Below are positions 23,103 through 34,574 of a stretch of 64,000 nucleotides of DNA, one piece after another. The translations under genes and the position numbers were made by a program. This stretch comes from Microplitis mediator (Eukaryota; Arthropoda; Insecta; Hymenoptera; Braconidae). Each line of letters begins with the position of its first letter. Position 1 is the stretch's first letter. The stretch covers positions 1,822,901 through 1,886,900 of the forward strand of contig NC_079972.1 in the NCBI RefSeq assembly GCF_029852145.1, written 5' to 3'. The notes under the pieces are model-generated. The model saw nothing but the letters and a program-made list of their open reading frames with translations, did not search any database and was not told the DNA's origin.

Positions 23103-24058
23103 CTTTTCTGATGACGCTACTGATTTTTGAGTTTCGGTATTGTTAGTCAAAGCGCTTTCCAGGCGTTTAATTCGCTGATTGTATGAATTACCTCGGAATT
23201 TTTTATTCTGAAGTTGACGTTTGTTTTGAGTATGAGAAAATCTATTTTGATTGGGTTGATCATTACTGTGATTGTGATTTTGATTTCTGTTGTTTCTATT
23301 TCTATAGTTTTTAATGTTTCGTTGTGTGAAGTGATGATCTGATGATCTCTAGCAATTTTCGGTTGAGTTATTAAAGCTGATTTAGATGCAGCTGGTTGGT
23401 TGTTGATAGATTTCGGTGAATTAACAGAAAGAGAAGATCCTGCAAATTGTTCGTATCCCATCTGGTGCTGTTGCTGAGTTGATGATGTTGATGGTATCTT
23501 ATTAGCATACCCATGATCAACTGACGGTTGTTGGTGAAGACCAGCAGCAACGTTATACGTCTGGTGATCTCTAGCAGCTTGCAGTTGAATTATTGAAGCT
23601 GATGGTGATGCAGCTGGCTGACTATTGCTAGATTCCTGTGGATTAATAGAAACGGAAGATCCTGCTGAATTTTTATAGCTCATCTGGTGTTGTTTCTGAG
23701 TTGATGATCTTATCTTATCAGCATGTTCATGATCAACTGACGGTTGTTGGTGAAGACCAGCAGCAACGTTATATGTCTGATGATCTCTAGCAGTTTGCGG
23801 TTGAATTATTGAAGCTGATGTAGATGCAGCTGGCTGATTGTTGATAGATTTCGGTGAATTAAAGGAAAAAGAAGATCCTGCAGAGTGTTCATATCTCATA
23901 TGATGTTGTCGCTGACTTGATGATGTTAATGGTAACTGATGAGTTTGTTGATTGTGAACTGTTTGATTAGTTGTGCAAGATTTTGATCCTAAAAATTTTT
24001 TGATACTAATAAATGCTTGTGAATTTTTTTCAGGCAATGAATCATTATTTGCTTTCAA
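23103..24058 (-). CDS. Gln/Ser-rich repetitive protein fragment (probable pseudogene)
   Basis: Unrecognised. On the minus strand the frame from 24,058 holds three tandem ~73-residue repeats with the core AAGLHQQPSVDH, RDHQTYNV and NNQPAAS. In the third repeat, near 23,345, the repeat-like frame ends, while another frame continues as an Asn/Arg/Gln-rich stretch (NYRNRNNRNQNHNHSND), then a short coiled coil (RIKRLESALTNN) and a good splice donor at 23,102. This suggests a frameshift. The 5' end abuts a degenerate-word repeat at 24,050-24,375 and has no ATG with context, so it is probably truncated. Function unknown; low-complexity composition suits a scaffold or regulatory protein. Confidence 0.4.
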
Positions 24059-24375
24059 TGCATTTGCATAACCCTCGCGGTATTAAGAACATTCTGAATA
24101 CACTCTGGAAATATTCTGGTAACACGATGCAACCATACGGACTCCAGACTATTTCCAGAATGGTTTTGTGCCCTTTTCTGAGAGTGAACCCAGAGTATTT
24201 CCAGTACGAATACAGAGTAAATCCAAAGTGTTTTCAGAAAGTATCCAGAGTGGATACATACTGACACCGTTATGCATCCACATTGAATACAAACTGATAC
24301 CAAAGTGTTTCCAGAATGTTTCCAGAGTGGGATCAGAGTGAATACATACTCAAACCAGAGGGTATTCAGAGTAAA
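24055..24375. mobile_element. Degenerate-word element (ccagagtgaatac type)
   Basis: Filled with drifting copies of tttccagagtgaatac and its complement-like gtattcagagt. The 174-codon minus frame across it (24,055-24,579) arises because the words lack stops in one frame; it is not a gene. Confidence 0.55.
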
Positions 24376-24384
24376 TAAATGCTG

Positions 24385-25378
24385 AAAAAAAAATCTGGGC
24401 GTCGGTTGACCCTGCGGGCCAGCCCCAAAACTTCCCGCTGTTTTCGAGCTCAGGGAGCTTGAAAACTTTACTGTGAATATATTTTTGAGCTCCTCGAGCT
24501 CGAAAATGCTATTACCTGGGATTATTTTTATGAGCTTTTCAAGCTCTACCAAGTTGCGTTTTTTGCTAAAGTTTGGCAAGTTCAGAATCGAAAATTATTA
24601 ATGAAGAAGCGGTTTTCAAATTTTTATTCTCGATTATGTTCAATGAAAGAAATGTATCGAAGCAGAAATAAATGTCAGTGATCAAAATCAAGATTTGAGT
24701 GAGTTTTGACTTAGGTCAGAGCAATAACATATGATATATCCGAGAAAAACATTAAAAACTGAATTTTCTCAATTTTTTGCTGAAGACATGTTTTAAACTA
24801 AAGAACAAGTTAGATGACATTAAATGATAATCGAAAGAGACTATAAACAAAAAGAGTTGGTATGATTTCAAAAACATTTAGTACATTACATTTTGATTTA
24901 TCCAGAAAAAATAACATGTTATGTAATTTTTTTAACTTTTCAGCGTCGATATCTTTTGAACTAATGAACCGATTGTGACGTTCGAGGTCGCATTCGGCGC
25001 GTTTTATTAAGTTCTAGATTAGATTTTGAAATTGATCGGATGAGTCACTTCAAAGATAATCGAAAAAAAACGTTTTTTATCATTTCTTTCGCCAACGATT
25101 TCTCTCGAACAAATTAACCGATTGAGATGGTTGAGGTGGCATTCGACGCGGCGTATAAAGTTCTAGAGCTGATTAGATTTTGAAGTCGATCGTTCAAGTC
25201 GTTTCTGAGAAATCACTGAAAAACTAAAAAAAAAATTTTTTTTTCGTAATTTGCCAATATTTCCGAATCTGCTTGATCAAATGATCTGAAATTTTCAGGA
25301 AAGTTGAAGACCAACAAGTTCTTTCGATTGCCACCTCAACCATCCAAATCGATTTATTAGTTAAAAAGTTACAAAGAG

Positions 25379-25446
<68 letters not shown>

Positions 25447-25618
25447 TACATACATACATACATACACTCGGACATCATTCTTTAAATAGTCGGAATAGCT
25501 TCCTAGGACCTCAAAACGTCGACATCTGATGAAAACTCGACTTTTGAAAATCGGGGTGAAAACAATAACTTCCCAATTTTTCGAAAATCGTCGATTTTCT
25601 TAGCGGGAAGTTAAAAAA
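24385..25618 (+). mobile_element. Family A modular repeat, complete copy (1.23 kb)
   Basis: Left end: gttgaccctgcgggccagcc and aaaacttcccgctgttttcg. Right end: cttagcgggaagttaaaaa. The ends contain inverted aacttcccgct/agcgggaagtt. Between them are gagctcgaaaa-type palindromes, then repeated ~150-bp modules with gaggtggcattcgacgcg, ttctagagctgattagattt and a poly-A/T hinge, then a 60-base CA tract with catacata (25,380-25,470), then cggacatcattctttaaatag. No coding frame. Empty-site comparison for the LINE-bearing copy 2. Confidence 0.85.
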
Positions 25619-26341
25619 AAAAATTTATCGAAATATATTATTTTAAGAATATTCAAGAGCTTTTATTGAATGCAAAAATCAATTTTTTTATCATTACCTG
25701 AAACGTATTTTATGTTTCTGGATTGTAAAAACAATTTTTTGAAGAAAACAAAAATATTTGACATTATTGTCACAATGTAATATAGCATCTACTATATGAC
25801 CATCGGAACAGGCACTTGTCACTCTGTCAAATAACAGAGAAGTACTCGTGCCAGAATGATTTTTAAGTATAAAATATAAGAACTCTGAAACACCTATCTA
25901 ACCAAGAACAGGACAATATTAAGTTGGGCGCGATCTAGCGGCGAGCACTGAACTATTTCCACTGCTGCTTAGCACCGGTGACTTTCTCCTCCTTCACATA
26001 TATCTTCTCCCAGCAAATTTTTCTCTTAAGTCTTTCACATTAAAACCCGGGTCAAAGCTGTCAAAACTTTCATTAACTGTCGACATTTTTAAACAAAAGA
26101 CACTAAATAAATAGTTAACAAAACATGATCAATTCTGTAACTTAATATATTTTTTATGAATATTGCCCATAAATAAAAATATTACAAGTCCATAATAGAA
26201 TCTAGTTTAGTCCTTGCAGATTTTCAGAACTAAAATTTCTTAAAGTTCAAGAATTAATCTAGTTTTGTCTGCCCGTTACGCAATTGTTTTTTAAAACAAC
26301 AGATCAAAAACAGCTTAAAATTTTTATAAAACATCAAAAAC
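25619..26341. other. Non-coding DNA between family A copy and Gypsy element
   Basis: No coding frame. A GC-richer block near 25,925-25,985 (gggcgcgatctagcggcgag) stands out but is not identified. Confidence 0.4.
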
Positions 26342-28063
26342 AGATATATACAGTTATATACTGATGCGAGTCAATCGGGACTGGGTGCCGTGCTGGTTCA
26401 ACGCGAGGAGGACAAAAAGCGACTGATCGCATGTGCAAGTAAGTCATTAATACCAGCGGAAGCCAACTACAGCACCACAGAAAAGGAGTGTCTCACCGTG
26501 GTATGGTCAGTGAGAAAATTCCGCCCATATCTGGAGGGATACACTTTTACGGTGGTAACTGACTATTCCAGTCTCCGGTGATTGATGAATACTCGGGACC
26601 CCACTGGAAAGTTAGCCAGATGGGCACTGGAATTGTCCGAGTATGACATGCGGATCGAATATCGTCGTGGGTCGGAAAACGAATTTCCAGACGCTTTATC
26701 TCGGCGATTCGAGAACGAGATGGAGGTGACTGACGAATTGAACGTGGTGGATGAGGAAAATGAAGATGACTGGTACAACGAGGAATGTCAATTGCTGGAA
26801 ACAGATCCGAATGCACTAACTGGCTATCGGTATGACAATGGGCGTCTGTACAAACAGGTCGCTGCGCCAATGGAAAGTTTGATTGTTGATGATAGCAAAA
26901 ATTGGAAATTGGTAGTACCGCCTAAGAATAAATGGTGGGTATTACAGCAGGCTCATGACCATCTGCAATCAGGCCACTTGGGGATCCGGAAAACCCAGGA
27001 TCGTATCAAGGCCCGATATTATTGGCCGGGGATGTCTAAAGACATTCGTCATTATGTATCGGAGTGCTAAACTTGCATCGCCTCGAAACCCGTTCAGCAG
27101 AAACCGCTGGGATTCATGGAAACCAGAGCATCAATGGAACCGTGGGAAGTGGTAGCCGCAGACACCATGTCATTCACACAGTCGAAATCTGGGTTTGCGT
27201 ATCTGCTGATTTTTGAAGACCTGTACACACGCTGGATTGAGTGTGTTCCAGTAAGAGCTTCCAATAGTAAAACAGTGGCTAACAGCTTCAAACAAGTGAG
27301 TCTGAACCGGTGGGGAACTCCAATGGTGTTTTGGACTGATAACGGTCGCGAATACATTAATAAAGATGTACAAGCCGTTATCGAGGAATGTGGAATCCAT
27401 CACATGACCACACCGCCGAATCACGCGCAGGCAAACCCAGTGGAACGGGTAAACCGGAACATCAAGACCATGATTATGAGCTACTTGGAAGACGACCATC
27501 GGGAGTGGGACAAGTACATCTATGAATTCCAATTCGCGTATAATACGGCCAGTCATGAAAGTCTGGGAGTGAGTCCAGCATTTCTCAACTTTGGTCGAGA
27601 TCCGTGTCCGATGAGATGTTATGAACATGATAATGATGCAATCACTATCAACGATAATGTGGATCGGTCATCTTGGGCAGCTCGCATGGACCGAATGGTT
27701 GAACTGAGGGACATAGTCAACCAAAACATACGTCGAGCATCGGGTAGGTATGCGAAATACTATAATAAAACTCGCCGAGTGGGGATTTTTGAAGTCGGTG
27801 ATCTCGTATATCGTCCAAATAAGATGTTGTCGAAAAAGAGCGAGCAAGTGGTTGGTAAATTGGCTCCAAGGTTTATCGGTCCATTGGTGGTTGATAAGGT
27901 GGTCACACCGGTGATTGTGGAGTTAAAGACGCTCGATGGTAAATGCGTGGGTCGCAGTCACATCAAACTGCTGAAATTGTTCAAACGCGCCGAGAATGTG
28001 GTTCAATCGGTTGAAAATTTGGTTGCGCTGGCGTCTATGAACTCGATATTGATGGTCGCATGA
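26342..28063 (+). mobile_element. Gypsy (Ty3-like) retrotransposon pol, 5'-truncated
   Basis: A single frame with two in-frame stops (TGA 26,579-26,581; TAA 27,068-27,070). It begins inside RNase H (YTDASQSGLGAVL; later TDYSSLR and RIEYRRGSENEFPDALSR). It goes on to the integrase zinc finger (HDHLQSGHLGIRKTQDRI, then SEC and TC across the second stop), the DDE core (AADTMSF, WTDNGREY, HAQANPVERVNR) and a C-terminal chromo-like region. Reverse transcriptase, protease and gag are missing. The stop codon at 28,061-28,063 overlaps the start of the next ORF as ATGA. Inactive in this copy. Confidence 0.9.
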
Positions 28064-28740
28064 GGACTCTCCAATGGTCTGTCTCTACTTATCTATCTAT
28101 TGTTCTGTTACTCGCTCTGTCTGTCTATTGCTTCTTATCTATCGCTTACTCTGGGATTTATTGGGTTAAGGATCCTGTGTGGGTAACGTGGAGATTATAT
28201 TTTATTTCAGACTTTGCGGCTGCTCGAAACCTCATCCACTATGGGGTCGCGGTCCCGGTACTGACGGAGCAACAGAAAGCGGCAGCGGAAGCCGTAATGA
28301 GATTCCGTCGACACGCGTTTGTCCAAGCGAGCACCACACCTGGCACCCCTGAATGGAAGATGGAGGTAGGCCTTATGTTTCGTCAACAAGTCACTTTATG
28401 GAGGCAACAGTGGGCTGTTCGAGTTACACCAGCGGGTTGTGCTCGCTGTAATGCATGGGCGCACGCAGCGCGCCACTGCACTAACCCACCAGCGCAAATC
28501 AAGCCGTTTTGCGACGAGTGTGTGGGGTTTTTTGACACCGACGTATGTCATGGTCCGCACGGAAAAGCGCGCTTGGCGGCGCGAGGCTACTGTATGGTGT
28601 GCTGCAGTGTGCGAATGAGCAACCAACGTTGCCGTGCCTGCCGACGCACCCTTTCGGAGCAATTGTGGGCGTTGCCTCGGCTTCCAAAGTTTACCTGGGA
28701 TCAGGCAGACATCCGCCGGTATCGATTGGACGAATATTAG
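28060..28740 (+). CDS. Extra ORF downstream of Gypsy pol: membrane segment plus Cys-rich domain
   Basis: 226 codons, no stops, beginning in an ATGA overlap with the pol stop. Residues about 10-34 are hydrophobic (SIVLLLALSVYCFLSIAYSG), giving a signal anchor or transmembrane helix. Residues about 130-205 contain paired cysteines (CARC, CDEC, CMVC, CRAC) with histidines, consistent with two zinc-binding units. A splice-acceptor-like tttatttcag at 28,200-28,210 inside the frame could allow a spliced form without the membrane segment. It occupies the position of an env gene, but I see no envelope glycoprotein features. Unlike pol it is uninterrupted. Function unknown. Confidence 0.55.
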   Translation: MRTLQWSVSTYLSIVLLLALSVYCFLSIAYSGIYWVKDPVWVTWRLYFISDFAAARNLIHYGVAVPVLTEQQKAAAEAVMRFRRHAFVQASTTPGTPEWKMEVGLMFRQQVTLWRQQWAVRVTPAGCARCNAWAHAARHCTNPPAQIKPFCDECVGFFDTDVCHGPHGKARLAARGYCMVCCSVRMSNQRCRACRRTLSEQLWALPRLPKFTWDQADIRRYRLDEY

Positions 28741-30300
28741 GCGTAACCAGGAGGCCTATGGGGATACCGCACAGAGCGGTTTCGCATTCCGCATCGGACA
28801 CGGCGCTGCTGTGAGGAGCTGAGCTCCATTATTCATTTATTATCATTTATTATTATTTATTCCTTTTGTTCACATTATCATTTTATATTACTTATTTATT
28901 TTCCTTTCTTTTACTTGCCCATAGCCAGTCAAGTGCTTTGGGTAATTGATAAAATTTTTGCTTACGTTAATATAAGTAGCTAGAGTCTACTCGGGCATTG
29001 TTCCTTTTGTTGGTAGTGTCACTGGCCGTTGGTGGTATAATATTTTTTTCATTTGTACATTTTACCGTTATTAAATTGACACTCCTTTCATAAACATGCA
29101 TCACATTAATTCAAGTACCTTTTCCTTACCTAACCTAGCAAGAACGAGAAGGTAAGTGAATGTTGTATTTGTTTGAAACACGCCAATGTGTGCGAAGACT
29201 GCTGTTGTCTCGGCCAAAGGTCTTGCAGAGGGCTAAGACCGGCCTGGTGGGGGGGTATCACGATATTTAAATATCGCGGCATCTTCGCATTAGGTCGGAG
29301 AAGGGCAACAGATGGCAGCACACGCTGCTCAGCGCGTCTCACATATTATTATTATTATCATTACTATCATTATTATTATTCTATGTATTATCTTATTTTA
29401 TTTACTGTGTCTTCATTATTTATTCAATTTCCTAGGTAAAAATTGCGGTTAAATCAGTAAAATTTACTGAATTTTATAAACGGATACATGGATTTTATAG
29501 CCACTGGGATAAATAATTGCGTATTTATTTATTTGAATTATTTGATTACTATTATTATTATTTTGGTTGGTTGACGCATGCGCGGCAACGCAACAGTTGG
29601 CTTCAGTAAATTTATTTATTATAAATAAATTTACAGGGTTCATAAATAAAACAATTTGAGATTTGTTTATAAAATTACATTAATAATTGGCTCTGAAGTA
29701 TGCGAGTGGTCATTTAATGTCGGGAATGGACAAATTACACGAAAAACAAGTCATGCATCATGTTGGTGTCGATGAGTAAATTAACATGCGACAGGTATAT
29801 TGCTCTATTGGTTGAAGTGAGAAAACATTATAAGATGGCGCCGGCCGAGGTGCCGGCATGGGACTCACGTGATGCCATGGCGCCCAATTCGGTTATCTAA
29901 CCCAGCCTGGGAAGAGCTGTGTGTCCAGTGGGGATCGTGGGCATCTCCAAGGGATTTCTTTTGGTTTCGTTTATTATTTTTATTTTTCAGTTTACCATCG
30001 GTGGGCCATAACGGCTATTCTGCACACACCACACTCCGCCGTGGGTTGTGACGAATAGTAGTGAACGTTATACTATTTCTGTCAGTATTTTTGCAATTAA
30101 CAACACAACAACTATTTGTTCTTATTTTTTAACACTGCTTTCATTTAACTATTCACAAGACAAGTGCGGTTTAACGCGTATTTCGTCCACTGCAGACGCT
30201 ACAATCGATTCGATTGTCCCCACCCTATACTCTGCACCCTGCCAATACAATTCGCACTTTTAAAACACCTGTTGAGTATGTAGCAACTTCAACATTTAGT
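28741..30300 (+). mobile_element. Gypsy 3' non-coding region, probable LTR
   Basis: Follows the extra ORF without another gene. Contains att/tat trinucleotide tracts (29,341-29,390), a GC-rich block with ggccggcctggtgggggggt-like content near 29,240, and another near 29,840-29,890. No second LTR is available for comparison, so the borders are not set. Small frames here are not convincing. Confidence 0.35.
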
Positions 30301-30384
30301 TTTCTTGTAAACCCTGTGCGCGCGCATCGTAAAGATGCGGATCATATATATATGATAGTACATTTAGTAATGTATGGCCTAAGA

Positions 30385-30870
30385 TTAAAATGAAAATAAC
30401 TAGAAAACAATGCGGAATTCGAATGAACTTTATTCTAACTAATTTGTAGGAAATGAAATTGTTCATAAAAAAGATCCTATAACATTTTTTGATAAGCCTG
30501 ATAGTTTTGCTGGAAAAGTTAAAAAATCTGAAAATTTATTATAGATTTGACTTCCAGCTCCGATAATTTTCGAAAGGATGGATTTATCAAAAAATGATAA
30601 GAGACTTTTTTGTAGAGCGTTAAATTCTCTACAATAATATTCTATGGACTTATTCATATGACGTGCGAATGCCGAGCTAGAAAAATAAAAAAAAAAAAAT
30701 TTTTTTCCCATTTTATTTAAATGGGAAATGGAGAATTGCAAATAGGCACCTCTTAATATTAATATTAAGAACTTAAATTTTAATAGAATTTTTTTCATCA
30801 TCTCAAACAATATTTTTACAGTAACTAAAGAAAAAAAAAATAGTCACTTTTTTTGGCCCACCCTAATGAA
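30385..30870. repeat. Half copy of the foldback family
   Basis: Words gaaaataactagaaaacaatg, aaaatgataagagactttt and tgtagagcgttaaattc match the foldback at 11,130-11,950. It ends ttggcccaccctaatgaac, the inverse of the 3,260 terminus. Only one arm is present. Confidence 0.6.
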
Positions 30871-31289
30871 CAGATATGATCATATCTAAGCATTTTTTCC
30901 TGGGCTATTTTTTTCGATTCATTATATGTTTATTTTAAAGTACTATTCCTTATTAATTACAGAAAAAATGTCATCAAAGAAAATACGCTGATACACAGAA
31001 ACATAACTTTGAAGATATAAAAAATGTATTAGTTCAAGAATATCTCTGTCGTTGAATAAATTAAAAATCTAACATTTATTTCAATAATAAATTATCATCG
31101 TTTAGAATTCATTGGATGATATGAACCGAGTTCAATTATTTGTAAAATTTTATTTTTAATACAAAAAAATACGTTTGGATACATCTATATCGTAATGCAT
31201 AAATATATTTGAAAATTATTACACTTTTATATTTTGAAATTGTTATTTGCATCATTTGTCGCTTGACAAAATTGATAGAATCTTTTTTA
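30871..31289. other. AT-rich non-coding DNA
   Basis: No gene or clear repeat recognised. Confidence 0.4.
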
Positions 31290-31625
31290 ACTGTTTAAGA
31301 AATTTAAGCGTTTTCTAATATACATGTTTTTTTCGATTAAACGTTTTTTCTAAAAAAGTGTTTAATTCCGGAATATCTGTTTTAGTTTAAAACACTCGAT
31401 GTTTTTTTAAACGTTTAATGTAACAGTAAGCGCTTTATAATAATACAGGTAGAAGTGTTTTTTTCTTTAAACGGATAAAACGTTTTCGGATTAAACACTT
31501 AAGTGTGTTACGCGAACCTTTAAAACACTTGTAATGATTTATGCGATTGTTTAAACGTTTACACGTTACAGAAAACACTAACGTGTTTTATTTTAACACA
31601 CTGAGTTAAACACTTGGATTTGCAG
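31290..31625. mobile_element. Degenerate-word element (aaacgttt/aaacactt type)
   Basis: Filled with drifting copies of ttaaacgtttt and aaaacacttaa in both orientations, giving strong self-complementarity. Same design as the elements at 3199, 14,247 and 24,055. No coding frame. Confidence 0.5.
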
Positions 31626-31683
31626 TGCAGTGGCTGTTGTATTTTATTAATAGATATAATGAAAAATGTAGATATATACATAC

Positions 31684-32757
31684 TTGAGTTGCAAGAGGAA
31701 CATTCATTGCTTGAAATTCTTTAGGTTTTAAATGTGCTGGTGTCAACTTGTAAGCTATTTTCATAGTGGGTTGACGATAATTCTCTTCTTCTAGAAGAGT
31801 TTCTCAATGTTGTTTTTTCACAGTTCCGTAAGGGGTCTGAAAAATTTATAATAATAATAATAACAATTACATAGTTCAATTTCTCAATAATAATACCATT
31901 TGTTGATTCTACCTTAAAGTCTGGTCGTTTATCATTAAAGATAGAAGTTCGGAAGCATTTAATTAAATGGTTAAAATCGGAGATCATCCGTAACCGCCGC
32001 GAGCTGTCGCAGGGATGTTCACAGCTAATGTTAGCTTCGTCATTGCCGAATATTTTCCATACTGAACGATTTCAGGATGCACCATCCATAATGACAGAAC
32101 CAACTTTTATGCCATTATTTTCCATCAGCACAATACATTCTACAAGGAGCTTATGTAATAGTTCACTTTTGCAAGCATTCTTTGAAAGAAAACATCCTAA
32201 AGCTTGGAGCCATCTACCTTTAAAAGGTACAAATTTAAAAACTAAAGTGTGATCAGCCGTTTTATTTTTTAAATCCTCCGGAGTATGTTTTCCCAGGTCA
32301 ACGAAACCACCAGATTTCATTGATTGCGGATAAAAAAAAACACCTTTACTCAATTTCATCTCATCGATCAAAATAACTCCCCGTTTTTCCCCTTTCTCCA
32401 TTGTTTCACACTTTTCTTTTAAGCCCTAAAAAGTAGCAGGTTGAAATCCATAGGCAGAACAGCTAATTTTCCTGATAAATTTATCCAATGTATCAATAGA
32501 TGGAAGAGGTAAAATATTTCTGTGACGTAAAAATTCATATGTTTTTCTGCTTTTTAAACGAATCAATATACACTCGTAAATCCATTCTAAAGTGTATCGT
32601 CGACCTTTTGCATTTTTTTTTTCACGGCTTCGAAGGAAGAATTAACGGCATTCTGAAATTCTGTTGGTAACGTTTTAATTGCTTCTTGTAGTACAGCTTC
32701 TGACTTCTTTGCACACTCAGACTTTGCCATAAATATTTTTTCTTTCAGTCTAATTTT
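31684..32757 (-). pseudogene. P-element-type transposase pseudogene
   Basis: Minus-strand exons 32,757-31,913 and 31,836-31,684 with proper acceptor (ctttgcag, cag) and donor sites. Conserved blocks of P transposase/THAP9-like proteins: TLEWIYECILIRLKSRKTYE, ILPLPSIDTLDKFIRK, GVILIDEMKLSKGVFF (RNase H-like core with catalytic Asp), SDFNHLIKCFR (GTP-binding insertion) and KLTPAHLKPKEFQAMNVPLA near the end. Breaks: a frameshift in the poly-A run near 32,620, and in-frame stops at 32,426-32,428 (TAG), near 32,070 (TGA for Trp) and in the last exon. The N-terminal THAP domain is not seen. Clearly dead. Confidence 0.8.
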
Positions 32758-32819
32758 CTGCAAAGATATAATACAGAAGTTATAAATTTTGGAGTTCATT
32801 AATTAAATATTGTAACGAA

Positions 32820-33184
32820 TGTGAAACTGATCTTTTAAATATTTGAATAGCTAGAAAACAAATGGCTTCTTCTCTTGTTTTATAGATACGCGACAAAAGT
32901 CAGTCAGTCTTATATTGACAACTAAACAGCAAACATTGTATCTCAATAAACTATATTGCTCTCTCTTGCTTTCTTTTACTGCTGTTAATTGTGGTGTTAT
33001 TATTTATAATTTAAGTGTGTTATTATTGTAGTGTATAAGTGATATTAATTTAAGATACCAATCACTACAATATTATTAAAATAAAATTTGCTATATTACG
33101 GAAATCATGAATACAGTCGAGACAATGTAACTGATTAACCTTGATGGTAGTGCAAAGGTAATCGTACTTCAAGCTTGTAATATA
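32820..33184. other. AT-rich non-coding DNA
   Basis: No frame or repeat structure recognised between the P-type pseudogene and the hairpin-bearing arm. Confidence 0.4.
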
Positions 33185-34467
33185 CTGTTATGTCCAAAAT
33201 GGTAGCTTGTACCGTAATATTTTGGACAAAATATTATTTTTATTATTTTCGGCCCTAGTCTTTCGACCAATAGACCGGGATCACACTGAGTGTAATTATC
33301 TGGGAGGTGTGTTGAAATAAAAGATGTTTGATGTACAAATTAAATTACTATATATTATAAAATTAAAAAATTCGATGATACGAATACAATAAACTTGATA
33401 TTATTTTATGAAAGTATTGGGTGGCTAGTCAGCCGACTCTAATTTCCAATAAAATTCGTTTTAATTACTAGAGAGGACTATAGAATTTTGAATACAATAC
33501 AACTTTTACGATATTTCCGTGTGTTGGAAATGTTTTTGTATTTAATACAACATAAACTTAAAATTTACAGTACCTGTAGTAGCAGCAACTGGATGTTTGT
33601 ATGATCGTAGTTTTCACTGATTCTAGGTAGTACTTTCGCGAACAATTTATTTTAACAGTTGAATTTAAACTTTTAAAACCACTAATTTTAATAAAACTTT
33701 TAATAATGTAAGTGTGCGGACACTTGTATAATTTAAACTAGTACGGAACTAGTGTTAAAGCGTGAGAACGCTGTACAAAACTGAACTAGTACGGAACTAG
33801 TGTAAAATTGTGAGAACACTTGTATAAAATTGAACTAGTACGGAACTAGTGTAACTTAATTTTTGTGAAGACACTGTGACTTGAACTTCACTGCCTCAAT
33901 GGACCTCTTGTCCGGGACTAACTATTTTCGCTTAACGACCCTTTTTATGTTTTCTTATCGGATCCTATTTCCTCTATTGTTTGGGGGAAACTGTGTCCAA
34001 TCGGAACACAGTTCCTATGGGTCTTTTCCCTTTCTCTAAGATTTTCACCTTAGGAAAGCGGTAAGGGCACATCCCTATGTGGGCCTATGTGCGTGCGCAC
34101 CCACTCATACATCCACATGGACAATTTTTTACTAGTAACAATATTTTAAATTTAAATGTTTAAATTTATTTATTATTATTTGTAATATTATGATTTGTTA
34201 ACTTAAAATATTAATATTAATTAACATTATATTTTTTGATTGACGTTGAGCTTATATTATCTATTTGTCGTTTAAATTTATTTATAATTATCGTTTTTAA
34301 ATTTGTTTATTATACTTTGTAATAAATTTGTTTATTATACCTTGTAATATTATGATTGGTTAACTTTAAAATATCAATTTTAGTTAGCATTACATTTTCT
34401 TGATTGGTGTTGAGCCTATATTATTTATTTATTGTTATAAGTTTTCTACTATTTTGTTAGTCAATTA
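33185..34467 (+). mobile_element. LTR-like arm 1 with covarying hairpins
   Basis: Starts tgttatgtccaaaatgg, where gtccaaaat pairs with attttggac 20 bases on. Contains hairpins with fixed loops: aagtgt-gcgg-acactt (33,710), agcgt-gaga-acgct (33,759), and actagt-acgga-actagt three times (33,738-33,850). It carries cggccctagtctttcgacca near 33,251 and gtgcgtgcgcacccac near 34,090. An inverted copy lies at 44,181-45,346. It could be a long LTR (TGTTA-ends) or the 5' leader of the ORF1-bearing element that follows. Confidence 0.6.
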
Positions 34468-34574
34468 AATCCTAATTTAAATTTAAAATAGGTGGCTAGC
34501 AGCCGACTCTATTTATTTGATTATTAGTTATTCTTTTAATATTTGAATCAGGGCGTCGCACTAACCTCCAGATT

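Noticed and set aside
24055..24579. 174-codon minus-strand frame
   Set aside because: Spans a degenerate-word repeat and the left end of a family A copy; composition follows the repeat.
29173..29439. 88-codon plus frame with a Cys-rich start and a Tyr run
   Set aside because: The Tyr run is an att/tat repeat and the frame lies in the Gypsy 3' non-coding region.
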